DNA of 64,000 bases from assembly GCF_021532625.1 (NCBI RefSeq), contig NZ_JAKGAR010000001.1:682001-746000 (forward strand). Direction: 5' to 3'. Position 1 is the stretch's first letter. Every line of letters begins with the position of its first letter. The translations under genes were made by a program, and so were the position numbers. Source of the DNA: Octadecabacter algicola (GTDB lineage: Bacteria > Pseudomonadota > Alphaproteobacteria > Rhodobacterales > Rhodobacteraceae). The notes below the pieces were generated by a model. The model made no database searches. It had not been told where the DNA came from and was given only the letters and a program-made list of their open reading frames with translations. Shown here piece by piece: positions 46,590 to 55,218 of this stretch.

Positions 46590-47702
46590 ATGGCGCCCAA
46601 GCGTCCCGATGGTGCGGGCGCGTTCCCAAAACCGGTAGAGCGCCCCGCGCCGACACCGCCTGATCCATCTGCGCTATATGCGGCGCTGGATTTGGGCACA
46701 AATAGTTGCCGTATGCTGATTGCCCAACCAAAGGGCAGCCAGTTTCATGTGGTCGACAGCTTTTCCAAATCAGTCCAACTTGGGCATGGTCTGGAACAGA
46801 CTGGCAAACTCAGCCGTGCGTCTATGGCCCGCACGGTCAATGCTATGCGCGTGTGCCGCCAGAAACTTCAACGCCACAACGTGACAAACCTGCGCCTTGT
46901 CGCCACCGAGGCCTGCCGTCGTGCACGCAATTCCCAATTTTTTATCAATCAGGTCAAACGCGAAACCGGCCTATCGCTCGAGATTATCCAACCTGAAGAA
47001 GAAGCGCGGCTGGCGGTGATTTCGTGCGCCCCGCTTGTTAGCACCAAGACGGAACAGCTTTTGGTGGTAGATATTGGTGGTGGATCAACAGAGCTGGTCT
47101 GGATTGATTTGACCAATGTTCCAAAACGCGAACGCCCCCGCGCGATCATGCGCCTGCATGCTGGGTTTCGACAGGATGCTGGGCCCTTTGCCGCAGCAAA
47201 AGTTGTCGATTGGATTTCCGTGCCCCTCGGCGTGGCGACCCTGCGCGATCAGTTCGCCGATGTAGAAGACGATTCCGCCCGTTTTGCATTGATGTCTTGG
47301 TTCTTTGAGGAGAACCTCGAAAAGTTCGCACCCTCCGCGATGGAGCAAACTCGCGAGAACTTCCAGATCATTGGCACATCAGGAACCGTAACGACTGTCG
47401 CGGCCAGTCATCTGGGGTTACGGCGCTATGATCGCAGCAAAGTTGACGGGCTGCGCATGACGTCTGACCAGATTGATGCGGTGATCCATGGCTATCTGAA
47501 ACAAGGCGCTGCAGGTCGCAAAGCTGATCCTAGGATTGGCAAAGATCGCCAAGCTTTGATCATGTCCGGTGCAGCTATCTTGCAGACTTTGATGCGGCTT
47601 TGGCCCACAGATCGGTTGTCGGTTGCAGATCGTGGGTTGCGCGAGGGTCTATTGTACCAACAAATGTCGGCCCACGGCGTTCTCGAAGACGCACCCTACT
47701 AG
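46590..47702 (+). CDS. Ppx/GppA family phosphatase
   Basis: 370-residue exopolyphosphatase/pppGpp phosphohydrolase of the actin-like ATPase fold. The first phosphate loop is ALDLGTNSCR and the second VDIGGGSTELVW; the FQIIGTSGTVTTVA adenosine-type motif follows. GGAGGG just before ATG fixes the start. Substrate (polyphosphate or pppGpp) cannot be decided. Not followed by its usual partner rlmE in this window; the next gene converges two bases away. Confidence 0.93.
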   Translation: MAPKRPDGAGAFPKPVERPAPTPPDPSALYAALDLGTNSCRMLIAQPKGSQFHVVDSFSKSVQLGHGLEQTGKLSRASMARTVNAMRVCRQKLQRHNVTNLRLVATEACRRARNSQFFINQVKRETGLSLEIIQPEEEARLAVISCAPLVSTKTEQLLVVDIGGGSTELVWIDLTNVPKRERPRAIMRLHAGFRQDAGPFAAAKVVDWISVPLGVATLRDQFADVEDDSARFALMSWFFEENLEKFAPSAMEQTRENFQIIGTSGTVTTVAASHLGLRRYDRSKVDGLRMTSDQIDAVIHGYLKQGAAGRKADPRIGKDRQALIMSGAAILQTLMRLWPTDRLSVADRGLREGLLYQQMSAHGVLEDAPY

Positions 47703-47704
47703 GT

Positions 47705-48472
47705 TTATTCTGGCAGATGGGCCGCGAGGTTCTGCAGCCCCACCTGCAACACGAGGCTATCCGACCCCACACCAAGGAACCGAACGCCGCGTTCAATTTG
47801 CGACGGGATGTCGGCGGGATCAAACACCACAGTTCCGGCAATTTTACCCGCAGCCAGTGTACGTTCGTAAACATGGTTGATCGCAGCCACGACCTCTGGT
47901 GCATCGGGTTGGCCGACAAACCCCATATCCGCGCTTAGATCCGCTGGTCCAACGAACAGCCCGTCCACACCGGCCACGGCAGCGATCGCATCAACGTTTT
48001 CGACGGCCTCAGCGCTTTCGATCTGAACGAACAGGCAAATTTGGTCATTGGCCGATCCGACATAGTCGACGATTGCGCCATACCGTGCCGCCCGCGCTAA
48101 CGCCGCCCCCATGCCACGCGTTCCTTGGCCTGGATACCGCACAGACGCTGCGATCTTTGCTGCCTGTTCTGCCGTATTCACCATCGGCACGACAATCGTC
48201 TGCGCGCCTAGGTCCAGCACTTGCTTTAGCAACCAATCCTCTCCAGCAGGCACACGCACAACCGCATGAGCTGCAGTTCCGGCAAGAATCTGCAGCTGCA
48301 TTTGAATTGTGCTTAGGGTGTTGGGGCCGTGTTCGCCGTCAATCAAACACCACGCAAACCCCGCGTTGCCCGCAATTTCGGTAACAGCCCCATTCGCAAG
48401 GGTCATCCAGACACCGCATTGTGTGTCCCCCTTCAGTAAAGCGGCCTTGAGTGCGTTCTTTGGGGCTGGCAT
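47705..48472 (-). CDS. HpcH/HpaI family aldolase
   Basis: 255-residue class II aldolase of the HpcH/HpaI/citrate lyase beta family. Family features are WCLIDGEHGPN, the catalytic-base region, VRVPAGEDWLLKQVLDLGAQ, and the metal ligand stretch FVQIESAEAVEN with VDGLFVGPADLSADMG. It cleaves or forms 2-keto-3-deoxy acids such as 2,4-dihydroxyhept-2-enedioate or ketodeoxyrhamnonate; exact substrate unknown. Not visibly in a catabolic operon. Confidence 0.92.
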   Translation of the reverse strand: MPAPKNALKAALLKGDTQCGVWMTLANGAVTEIAGNAGFAWCLIDGEHGPNTLSTIQMQLQILAGTAAHAVVRVPAGEDWLLKQVLDLGAQTIVVPMVNTAEQAAKIAASVRYPGQGTRGMGAALARAARYGAIVDYVGSANDQICLFVQIESAEAVENVDAIAAVAGVDGLFVGPADLSADMGFVGQPDAPEVVAAINHVYERTLAAGKIAGTVVFDPADIPSQIERGVRFLGVGSDSLVLQVGLQNLAAHLPE

Positions 48473-48512
48473 ATGCGTCGTCCTTTGATTTTGACGCAGC
48501 TTCGCCTAAACG

Positions 48513-49667
48513 TTAGATCCGTGCAAGCACTGCCCGTGCTGCGCGAAGACCGGGGCGTTCACCACCACGGCCCAATCGCTCCATCGTGAGATCAAGGGCG
48601 GCCAGCTGTGATGACGGGTCCGCGATGGTTTTGCTAAGGGCCTGCGCAATTGGGCCGGGCTGACAGTCTGCACCGATGAATTCAGGCACAACACGGGTTT
48701 CACTGACTAAATTCACCAAGGTCACCGTATCCGTTAGCAACATGCGGCTGATGATCTGGCGGCTCATCCAGTTCATATCATAGGCAATCACCATCGGCGT
48801 GCCCGCAGCGGCGAGTTCCAGCGACACCGTGCCAGAGGCGGCCAAAGCCACATCCGCATAGGCCATCGCCACAAGGCGTTCGCGCGCGGCGGCTTCTGGC
48901 GACAGGCCTTCTCCGTCCAGCAAAACGCCGTTGCAGCGGTTGAGCGTCGGTTCAAAGACCTGAGCCACAGTCTCTCGCAAATGGGGAAGTGTAGGGATGA
49001 TCACTTGTTTTTCGGATATGTCCGTCGCGGCAATCGCGGCAACAAACGTCTCGCTCAGGCGTTCAATTTCGGAGCGGCGGGAACCGGGCAACACGACGAT
49101 GGTGTTCGCCCCCAAAGCCGCACCCGACTTGGTCGCAAATGCATCCAGCTCTTTCTGTGATACCCGTGCCTCTGCGGCGACGGGATGGCCGACAAAATCA
49201 CACTCCATGCCCGCCTCCAGCATGTAGGGCGGCTCAAACGGAAACAGCGCGAGCACATGGTCGATATGGCGGGCCATCTTGGCCGCGCGCCCTGCCCGCC
49301 ATGCCCAAACCGTCGGTGCCACGTAATGCACCGTGCGAATATCAGAGGCCGCTTTAACCAACCGCGCCACACGTAAACAAAAATCCGGGCTATCGATGGT
49401 AATTACAACGTCTGGGTTCGTTGCAAGGATCGCATCCGCAGTCTCACGAATACGGCGTTTCAGGTGGCGATACTTGGGAAGGATTTCCGCAATGCCCATC
49501 AAAGACAGCTCTTCCATCGGGAACTGGCTAGTTAGTCCATGGCTTTGCATTAATGCGCCGCCTACCCCCTCAAACGACACGTCAGACACCAGTTCTTTCA
49601 ACCCGTCCATTAGGGCTGCACCCAGTTTGTCGCCCGAAGGCTCCCCTGCGATTACAAAGACCTTCAT
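48513..49667 (-). CDS. lpxB: Lipid-A-disaccharide synthase
   Basis: Glycosyltransferase joining UDP-diacylglucosamine and lipid X to the lipid A disaccharide, 384 residues. Motifs: VIAGEPSGDKLGAALM at the N-terminus, FEGVGGALMQSHG, and the C-terminal ASGTVSLELAAAGTPMVIAY. ATG overlaps the lpxI stop by four bases. Last gene of the envelope cluster in this window. Confidence 0.96.
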   Translation of the reverse strand: MKVFVIAGEPSGDKLGAALMDGLKELVSDVSFEGVGGALMQSHGLTSQFPMEELSLMGIAEILPKYRHLKRRIRETADAILATNPDVVITIDSPDFCLRVARLVKAASDIRTVHYVAPTVWAWRAGRAAKMARHIDHVLALFPFEPPYMLEAGMECDFVGHPVAAEARVSQKELDAFATKSGAALGANTIVVLPGSRRSEIERLSETFVAAIAATDISEKQVIIPTLPHLRETVAQVFEPTLNRCNGVLLDGEGLSPEAAARERLVAMAYADVALAASGTVSLELAAAGTPMVIAYDMNWMSRQIISRMLLTDTVTLVNLVSETRVVPEFIGADCQPGPIAQALSKTIADPSSQLAALDLTMERLGRGGERPGLRAARAVLARI

Positions 49668-50575
49668 GGCACCACCTGCAAGAACATGCCTTGGGCATCC
49701 AAGATTGCCACGACCTGCGGCAAATCAAGAACCATGACACGTCCCTGAGGAATGACGATCCCCGCAAGGCCTGCCTCTGCGGCTTGCATCGCAGTGTCTG
49801 GCCCGATGAGTGGCATGTCTGCTTTCAATATCTGATCTGGTTTGGGCGCCTTGAACAAGACCGCCCCTTTGGCGTTAGGTGCTTTCTCATCGGGTTTATC
49901 CGAAATCCAGTCAATCGCATCGCTCACAAGATCAACCGCGCCCTCAAACAAATCTGCCAAGGGGTCCCCCGTTCCACCTGATTTTTCCAGTGGCTCACAG
50001 AAATCCCGCAACATGGCTTCTGTGCCGCGGGCGTCTTCGCGGGCGATCACAGCGCCGTCGCGCAACAGCATCGCCTGTCCTTGATCTGCTTGGCCCATTT
50101 GTTTCAGCGCCACTTCCGCCGCAGCAAGGTCCGCTGTCAAATCGGGTCCGGATTTAGTTGTGTGCTGTCCTATGATCGGCAACAGATCCGGTGCGATGTT
50201 ATGCGCCCCAACAATCGAAAAGCCCCGTTCCTCGAAAATGGCAATGATCTCGCGCAATGTGCCATCGTCCCCCTTGGCCATAGCCCCCATCAAACGCGGT
50301 ACAAGCGGTGCTGTGGCTGGGTCGATCGCGGTTGGATCAACGTCGGGGCGCTGCATTGCGCCAGCCATGCAGACCTCGGTCACGCCAAGTTCCTTAAGTG
50401 TTTCAAGAAACGTCCCAAGGGTTTCAATCCGAAACCCTATCCGAGGGAAATCCCCCACAATCGATGAGGCAAACCCGCGCATTTCGCAGATGATCGGCGT
50501 GCGCCCTTGCACCATCAGACTGCCGGCCAAATGGGGCGGCAATCCGCCCGTGCCTGCGATCAAGGCAATCGTCAT
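49664..50575 (-). CDS. lpxI: UDP-2,3-diacylglucosamine pyrophosphatase LpxI
   Basis: LpxI, which replaces LpxH in alphaproteobacteria and hydrolyses UDP-diacylglucosamine to lipid X. 303 residues against roughly 260-280 usual. N-terminal LIAGTGGLPPHLA and the catalytic-region VGAHNIAPDLLP are intact, and the C-terminal domain ends as normal. The extra length is an acidic stretch at about residues 196-236 (containing GDPLADLFEGAVDLVSDAI) between the catalytic segment and FKAPKPDQ. Overlaps both lpxA and lpxB by four bases, so the start is secure. Confidence 0.95.
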   Translation of the reverse strand: MTIALIAGTGGLPPHLAGSLMVQGRTPIICEMRGFASSIVGDFPRIGFRIETLGTFLETLKELGVTEVCMAGAMQRPDVDPTAIDPATAPLVPRLMGAMAKGDDGTLREIIAIFEERGFSIVGAHNIAPDLLPIIGQHTTKSGPDLTADLAAAEVALKQMGQADQGQAMLLRDGAVIAREDARGTEAMLRDFCEPLEKSGGTGDPLADLFEGAVDLVSDAIDWISDKPDEKAPNAKGAVLFKAPKPDQILKADMPLIGPDTAMQAAEAGLAGIVIPQGRVMVLDLPQVVAILDAQGMFLQVVP

Positions 50576-51351
50576 CGTGGCGTTAGGAAATGGCGATCCG
50601 TGTCAGCCATGATGAAATCCATCATCTGTGACACATATTTGCTGTCCGCTTCATCGCCGAGCCGTTTGGCACGATCCATGAACGAACCCTCGCCATCTTT
50701 GAGCGTCTGGAAAGCAACCCGCAAGGCCGAGATGTCTTTGCGTTCCACTCCGCGCCGCTTGAGTCCGACAAGGTTAAGACCGTCCAGCTCACCGCGTGGC
50801 CCCATGACCAAACCATGTGGGATTACATCGTTGGCAACCATAGAAAGCGCGCCAATAATCGCGCCCTGCCCGATACGGACAAACTGATGAATGCCACAAA
50901 GGCCGCCGATGATGACATCATCTTCAACCACGCAATGCCCTGCAACAGCAGATTGGTTTACGATAATCACGCGGTTCCCAATCGTGGCGTCATGGGCCAC
51001 GTGACAACCAGCAAGGAAAAAGCCGTCATCGCCAACACTCGTAATGCCACCGCCGCCTTCGGTGCCCGGATTCATTGTGACATGTTCGCGGATGCGATTG
51101 CGTTCGCCGATCACCAGCTTTGCCGCTTCGCCCTTGAATTTCACATCCTGCGGGATTTCACCAATGCAGCAGAACGGAAAGATCACCGTGTCCGCACCAA
51201 TGGTCGTATCCCCCGTCACAACGACATGAGACTTCAACTCGACGCGATCCCCAAGAACGACCTTGGGACCGACGATGCAAAATGGCCCGACAGTTACGTC
51301 TGCGCCCAATTGTGCGCCGTCCTCGATTATGGCTGACGGATGAATGGCCAT
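50572..51351 (-). CDS. lpxA: UDP-N-acetylglucosamine acyltransferase
   Basis: LpxA performs the first step of lipid A synthesis, transferring a hydroxyacyl chain from ACP. 259 residues of left-handed beta-helix hexapeptide repeats, beginning MAIHPSAIIEDGAQLGADV. The catalytic histidine lies in CHVAHDATIGN (about 123). The C-terminal helical part is intact. Three bases separate it from fabZ and it overlaps lpxI by four. Confidence 0.96.
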   Translation of the reverse strand: MAIHPSAIIEDGAQLGADVTVGPFCIVGPKVVLGDRVELKSHVVVTGDTTIGADTVIFPFCCIGEIPQDVKFKGEAAKLVIGERNRIREHVTMNPGTEGGGGITSVGDDGFFLAGCHVAHDATIGNRVIIVNQSAVAGHCVVEDDVIIGGLCGIHQFVRIGQGAIIGALSMVANDVIPHGLVMGPRGELDGLNLVGLKRRGVERKDISALRVAFQTLKDGEGSFMDRAKRLGDEADSKYVSQMMDFIMADTDRHFLTPR

Positions 51352-51354
51352 GGT

Positions 51355-51816
51355 TTAGCCTTGCAGGTCCATCATCGCCGTAAACTCGGCCTCGGCTGCG
51401 AGTTCACCTTCAACGGTTGCGACGCCTTTGAATTTCCAAACCTTACCACCGGGTTTACCGCGCGTGGTTTCAACCTTCATTTCCAGAACGTCACCGGGGA
51501 CTACTTTGCGACGGAATTTGCAGCCGTCGATGCCCATGAAGTAAATCAACATATCTTTATCCATCAGCCCCATAGTCGCGCCGACCATGACAGCAGATGT
51601 CTGCGCCATTGCTTCGATAATCGTCACACCCGGCATGATTGGTGTACCAGGGAAATGGCCCTGAAAGTGCGGCTCGTTCATGGTTACGTTCTTGATACCT
51701 GTCGCGCTTGATGTGCCATCAATATCGATCACCTTATCCACCAAAAGGAACGGATAGCGGTGTGGGATAATCCGTTGGATCAATTGGATATCGGCGGTTG
51801 TAATGGCGTCAGACAT
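51355..51816 (-). CDS. fabZ: 3-hydroxyacyl-ACP dehydratase FabZ
   Basis: FabZ, 153 residues, dehydrates 3-hydroxyacyl-ACP in fatty acid synthesis and competes with LpxA for the same substrate pool. Hot-dog fold with catalytic histidine and glutamate: [20 protein letters not shown]-terminal [14 protein letters not shown] is the family signature. Placed between the skp-like gene and lpxA, the standard order. Confidence 0.96.
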   Translation of the reverse strand: MSDAITTADIQLIQRIIPHRYPFLLVDKVIDIDGTSSATGIKNVTMNEPHFQGHFPGTPIMPGVTIIEAMAQTSAVMVGATMGLMDKDMLIYFMGIDGCKFRRKVVPGDVLEMKVETTRGKPGGKVWKFKGVATVEGELAAEAEFTAMMDLQG

Positions 51817-51913
51817 GAAGCTCTCCGGTCAAAAGACAAGGCGTGGACGTAATCGTTTTATCTGCCTAACAAGCCCGCTGCGTCTGGGCAAGCCGCGAAG
51901 CCCAAGAGTGCGT

Positions 51914-52552
51914 TTAGTTGTCGCCAGTCTCAGCATCTGGTGCTGGGGTCTCGTCGGGTTCATCGTCGAGCGCTGCTGCCGCTTCAGACCCATCGCCGAT
52001 AGTCTCGTCAATGCGCGCGATCGCATCGTCAGTTATGTCGATACTGCCCAGAGACAACAAAACTGAACGACGATCTAAAATCGCGAACGCGCCTCTTTCG
52101 ACCATCAATTGACCCAAGATCGGTTGGGTCACCTCAAGGAACTGGGTCCGGGCGTCATTCAGCGACTCTTCTAGAGCCGTTTCTTTAGCATCTTGAGCAC
52201 GGCGAATGCCTTGGGCTTTCTCGTCAAATGCTTGAGCCTCTGTGCGGAACACATCTGGTTCCATCTCAGCTCGGCGCGCCGTTAGGTCAAGTTCTTCTGC
52301 TCGCAGGGCCTCAGCGATGCGGCGGTTCTCAACGTTCAGCTCAATTCGGTCTTGGGTATATGTTTCCGCTATGCGTTGACCAAACTGCGATTGAGAAAAC
52401 AGTCGCTCGATATCAACAGTTAACAAAGACGGCGCAAGCTGCGCTGGCGGTACTTCGAAGACCGATGGCTCTCTAACTTGTTGTGCACCTACGCCCCCAG
52501 CCCCGCTGGCAATCGCCAAAGCGGCCAACAGTCGAGAGGCGTGGCCCCGCAT
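51914..52552 (-). CDS. OmpH/Skp family periplasmic chaperone
   Basis: 212-residue protein with a Sec signal (cleavage near VGA-Q, residue 24), a central coiled-coil-prone helical region (about 70-140) as in Skp, and a low-complexity acidic C-terminus rich in Asp, Glu and Ala. It should hold unfolded outer-membrane proteins for BamA, its immediate upstream neighbour. The ATG chosen shares bases with the bamA TGA (TGATG); a TTG one codon earlier is in frame. Confidence 0.88.
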   Translation of the reverse strand: MRGHASRLLAALAIASGAGGVGAQQVREPSVFEVPPAQLAPSLLTVDIERLFSQSQFGQRIAETYTQDRIELNVENRRIAEALRAEELDLTARRAEMEPDVFRTEAQAFDEKAQGIRRAQDAKETALEESLNDARTQFLEVTQPILGQLMVERGAFAILDRRSVLLSLGSIDITDDAIARIDETIGDGSEAAAALDDEPDETPAPDAETGDN

Positions 52553-54864
52553 CAAAAATCAGTCGAAATAGTGACGTCAAACTGCTTGGTTTCATCAAAT
52601 GGCTGTACATCCAACGGTTCGGTCCAGTTGAACCGCAATGGGCCAATCGGCGTGTCCCAGAACACTGATACACCAGCGATCATGCGTGGAGTAAAGTCAT
52701 CATAGATAACGTCCGAGCTGTTCAAACCTGAATCCCAAACAGATCCGTAATCGAGGAACACACCACCCGAGATCCCGTATTCTTCTGGCAAGCCGAGCGG
52801 GAATTCAGCCTCAAGACGCAGTACCGCGAAGGCGTTACCGCCAAGTGCTTCGTTTTCGGCTGATACACTGTCACGCGGACCAATACCGCCCGGTTCAAAT
52901 CCACGCATGATGTTGCTGCCAAGGAAATAACGGTCAGTGATGCGGCTGTTGCCATCTGAATAGCTCAGAAGACCACCTTCAAGGGTTGCTCGCAGGGTCA
53001 ACTCTTCGTTCAAGACACGCGTTTGTCCGGTGACTTCGGCGGTTGTCTCGATAAAGGACGCATCCCCAACGCCGAACTTCTGACCGAACTGGAACAACAT
53101 GCCGGCATTCGGATTAAGCCCCGTGCGACGGGTATCGTAGCTGTAAGCATAACCCAAAGCATGCGTGCCTACCGAACCTTCGTCCGCTTGGATAAACGCG
53201 GATGCATTTGTGTCTACGTCTTTGATGTCCGTGTATTCATAAGAGTAATACAGGCTAAGGCGGCCATTCTCAGAGACCGGAAAGCCAATACGCGGCTGGA
53301 AAAGCGCCGTGGTGGTATCAAATGTCGTATCGTCGCTGTCGCTGGTATTGTAGCTGGCATTCAGGCCAAACAACAAATCCCGCCCCAACAGACGCGGTTC
53401 CGTGAATCCAAAGCTCAGCGTTTGGTCGTCTTCACCCGCTTGCAATGCAAAGCTTAGCGATTGGCCACGACCAAGGAAGTTGCGCTGGTTAAACTTCGCC
53501 AAAAGGCTGAAGCCGGTGTCTGTTGAAAAGTTACCACCAAAGGACAGCGATCCGGTTGGAGCCTCTTCGACGTCAACATCAATAACAACCTGATCCGCGC
53601 TGGACCCTTCGCGGGCATCAACAGCTGCGCTGGAGAAATACCCCAGTGCGCGAATGCGTTCGGCAGATTCGCGGATTTGGCGTGGGTTGAACGGATCGCC
53701 CTCAACCACATCGAAACGTGAACGAATGACGCGGTCCAATGTCGTGTTGTTGCCTTCGATGTCGATGCGTTCAACGAAGATACGCGGGCCATTCACCATG
53801 GCAAATTCGACATCCAATGTCAGTGTCCGGTCATTTCGCGTAATCCGTGGCTCAACACGCACAAAGTTTAGACCTTGGTTTAGCGCCAGCAGCTCAATAC
53901 GGGAAATATCGCGTTCAATGAGTTCCGGCGAATAGGTTACGCCAGTCCGAAGCCGCAATGCACGTTCATAAAACTCGGGGTCCGCGCCAGTGATTTCAGA
54001 AGTCAGCGTAATATTACCGAATTCAAACTTCTGTCCTTCTTGAACGTTAAACGTAATCAGGTAGGCATCACGTTCGCGGGTCAAAGATACGTCCACGTTC
54101 TGGACTTGGAAGTCCACATAGCCGCGGGATTGGTAAAAGTCGCTCAGGACCTGTTGGTCGAACGCCACGCGGTCGGCGATGTATGTGTCACGTCCAATGA
54201 CGGCACGCAAAATACCGGCCTGCTTGGTTTCCAAAACGCGGCGCAAACGGTTCTCGCCGAACGAGCGGTTGCCAACAAAGCTAATGCGTTCGACTTCTGT
54301 CAGGCCACCTTCGAATACTTCAAACACCAGATCGACGCGGTTATCGGAACGTTCAATAATCCGCGGTGCAACCGTTGCGTTAACACGGCCCTGATCTGCA
54401 TAGACTTGTGTTATTGCAGCTGTGTCAGCTTCGGCTTGAGATGGACTATAGACACGGCGGGCTTGGCTGGTCACGACGGCCGACAGTTCATCATCACGGA
54501 CGCGGCTGTTGCCCTCGAAAGTGATGCGGTTGACTGTTGGGAATTCTACAACCCGAATAACCAATGTGTTGCCCTGTGGGACGACATCAACACTCTCGAA
54601 CAGGCCTGTGCCGCGAATCCTTTGGGCGGCGTCATTGACGGCCCCAGCAGTAACAGTTTCGCCTTGTCCGAACCCGAGATACGTTAGGATCGTACCGGTT
54701 TCGATCCTTTGGTTTCCCTCGACGGAAACGTTGGAAAACGTGAAATTCTGAGCAAATACAGGGCTGGCGAGCGCCATCATCCCCGAAACGAGTAAAAAGA
54801 GCGCAAAGGCCCCTACCCGAAAACGATCCGAAATTACGATGACAGCCTGCTGCGCGTTTTTCAT
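52552..54864 (-). CDS. bamA: Outer membrane protein assembly factor BamA
   Basis: BamA, 770 residues, the essential Omp85 insertase. Signal peptide at residues 1-38, five POTRA repeats up to about 430 (the first begins FSNVSVEGNQRIETGTILTYL), then the 16-strand barrel with the VRGF/IRGF-type motif (NIMRGFEPGGIG) and a C-terminal aromatic end (TISTDF). Weak ribosome site. Its transcript probably continues into skp-fabZ-lpxA. Confidence 0.97.
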   Translation of the reverse strand: MKNAQQAVIVISDRFRVGAFALFLLVSGMMALASPVFAQNFTFSNVSVEGNQRIETGTILTYLGFGQGETVTAGAVNDAAQRIRGTGLFESVDVVPQGNTLVIRVVEFPTVNRITFEGNSRVRDDELSAVVTSQARRVYSPSQAEADTAAITQVYADQGRVNATVAPRIIERSDNRVDLVFEVFEGGLTEVERISFVGNRSFGENRLRRVLETKQAGILRAVIGRDTYIADRVAFDQQVLSDFYQSRGYVDFQVQNVDVSLTRERDAYLITFNVQEGQKFEFGNITLTSEITGADPEFYERALRLRTGVTYSPELIERDISRIELLALNQGLNFVRVEPRITRNDRTLTLDVEFAMVNGPRIFVERIDIEGNNTTLDRVIRSRFDVVEGDPFNPRQIRESAERIRALGYFSSAAVDAREGSSADQVVIDVDVEEAPTGSLSFGGNFSTDTGFSLLAKFNQRNFLGRGQSLSFALQAGEDDQTLSFGFTEPRLLGRDLLFGLNASYNTSDSDDTTFDTTTALFQPRIGFPVSENGRLSLYYSYEYTDIKDVDTNASAFIQADEGSVGTHALGYAYSYDTRRTGLNPNAGMLFQFGQKFGVGDASFIETTAEVTGQTRVLNEELTLRATLEGGLLSYSDGNSRITDRYFLGSNIMRGFEPGGIGPRDSVSAENEALGGNAFAVLRLEAEFPLGLPEEYGISGGVFLDYGSVWDSGLNSSDVIYDDFTPRMIAGVSVFWDTPIGPLRFNWTEPLDVQPFDETKQFDVTISTDF

Positions 54865-54919
54865 TTTTTTGCTCGTATGGGGTCCCAGTTACAACTGGTC
54901 TACTCCCCTGAACAACGCT

Positions 54920-54953
54920 TGTCAAAACGAACAAACGCGCCCCGAGGGACGCG
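54920..54953 (-). terminator. Intrinsic terminator between the 42-residue gene and bamA
   Basis: On the minus strand CGCGTCC-CTCG-GGGCGCG (7-bp stem, one G-U, four-base loop) followed by TTTGTTCGTTTTG. It lies 50 bases past the stop of the small gene and 55 bases before bamA, so bamA needs its own promoter or readthrough. Confidence 0.7.
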
Positions 54954-55001
54954 CATCTTCATGCCGTTAGGCGACCGTATGGGCCGCGTTGGCGGACGGT
55001 T

Positions 55002-55130
55002 CTAGTGGTAAGATCCAAGCCAAGCACCGCCACCCAAAGCAGCAGCAATAGTAGCGATGTAAATAAGACGATCCCAGTTCAGGTTCACCAAAAGGCTAAC
55101 GCCTTGATATCCAGCTGTGATTGTTTGCAT
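55002..55130 (-). CDS. Small membrane protein, 42 residues
   Basis: Begins MQTITAGYQGVSLLVNLNW and ends with one hydrophobic, glycine/alanine-rich helix (about 22-39). An AAGGG ribosome site lies five to nine bases before ATG, and the gene has a clear promoter and terminator of its own, which makes it a real gene despite its size. No family name known to me; it resembles short conserved hypothetical proteins of Rhodobacteraceae. It stands between rseP and bamA, so an envelope-related role is a reasonable guess only. Confidence 0.72.
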   Translation of the reverse strand: MQTITAGYQGVSLLVNLNWDRLIYIATIAAALGGGAWLGSYH

Positions 55131-55157
55131 TTTTACGCCCTTAGGTACTAACAGATA

Positions 55158-55186
55158 TTTATAGACAGCAGAAAGGTCGCATTCAA
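55158..55186 (-). promoter_or_regulatory. Promoter of the 42-residue membrane protein gene
   Basis: TTGAAT (-35, at 55186-55181) and TATAAA (-10, at 55163-55158) with a 17-base spacer on the minus strand, about 28 bases upstream of the ATG at its near edge. Bases 55187-55218 between it and rseP show nothing further. Confidence 0.65.
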
Positions 55187-55218
55187 ATGTGGCAACTTCT
55201 GGGCAACGCTAAGGTAAC

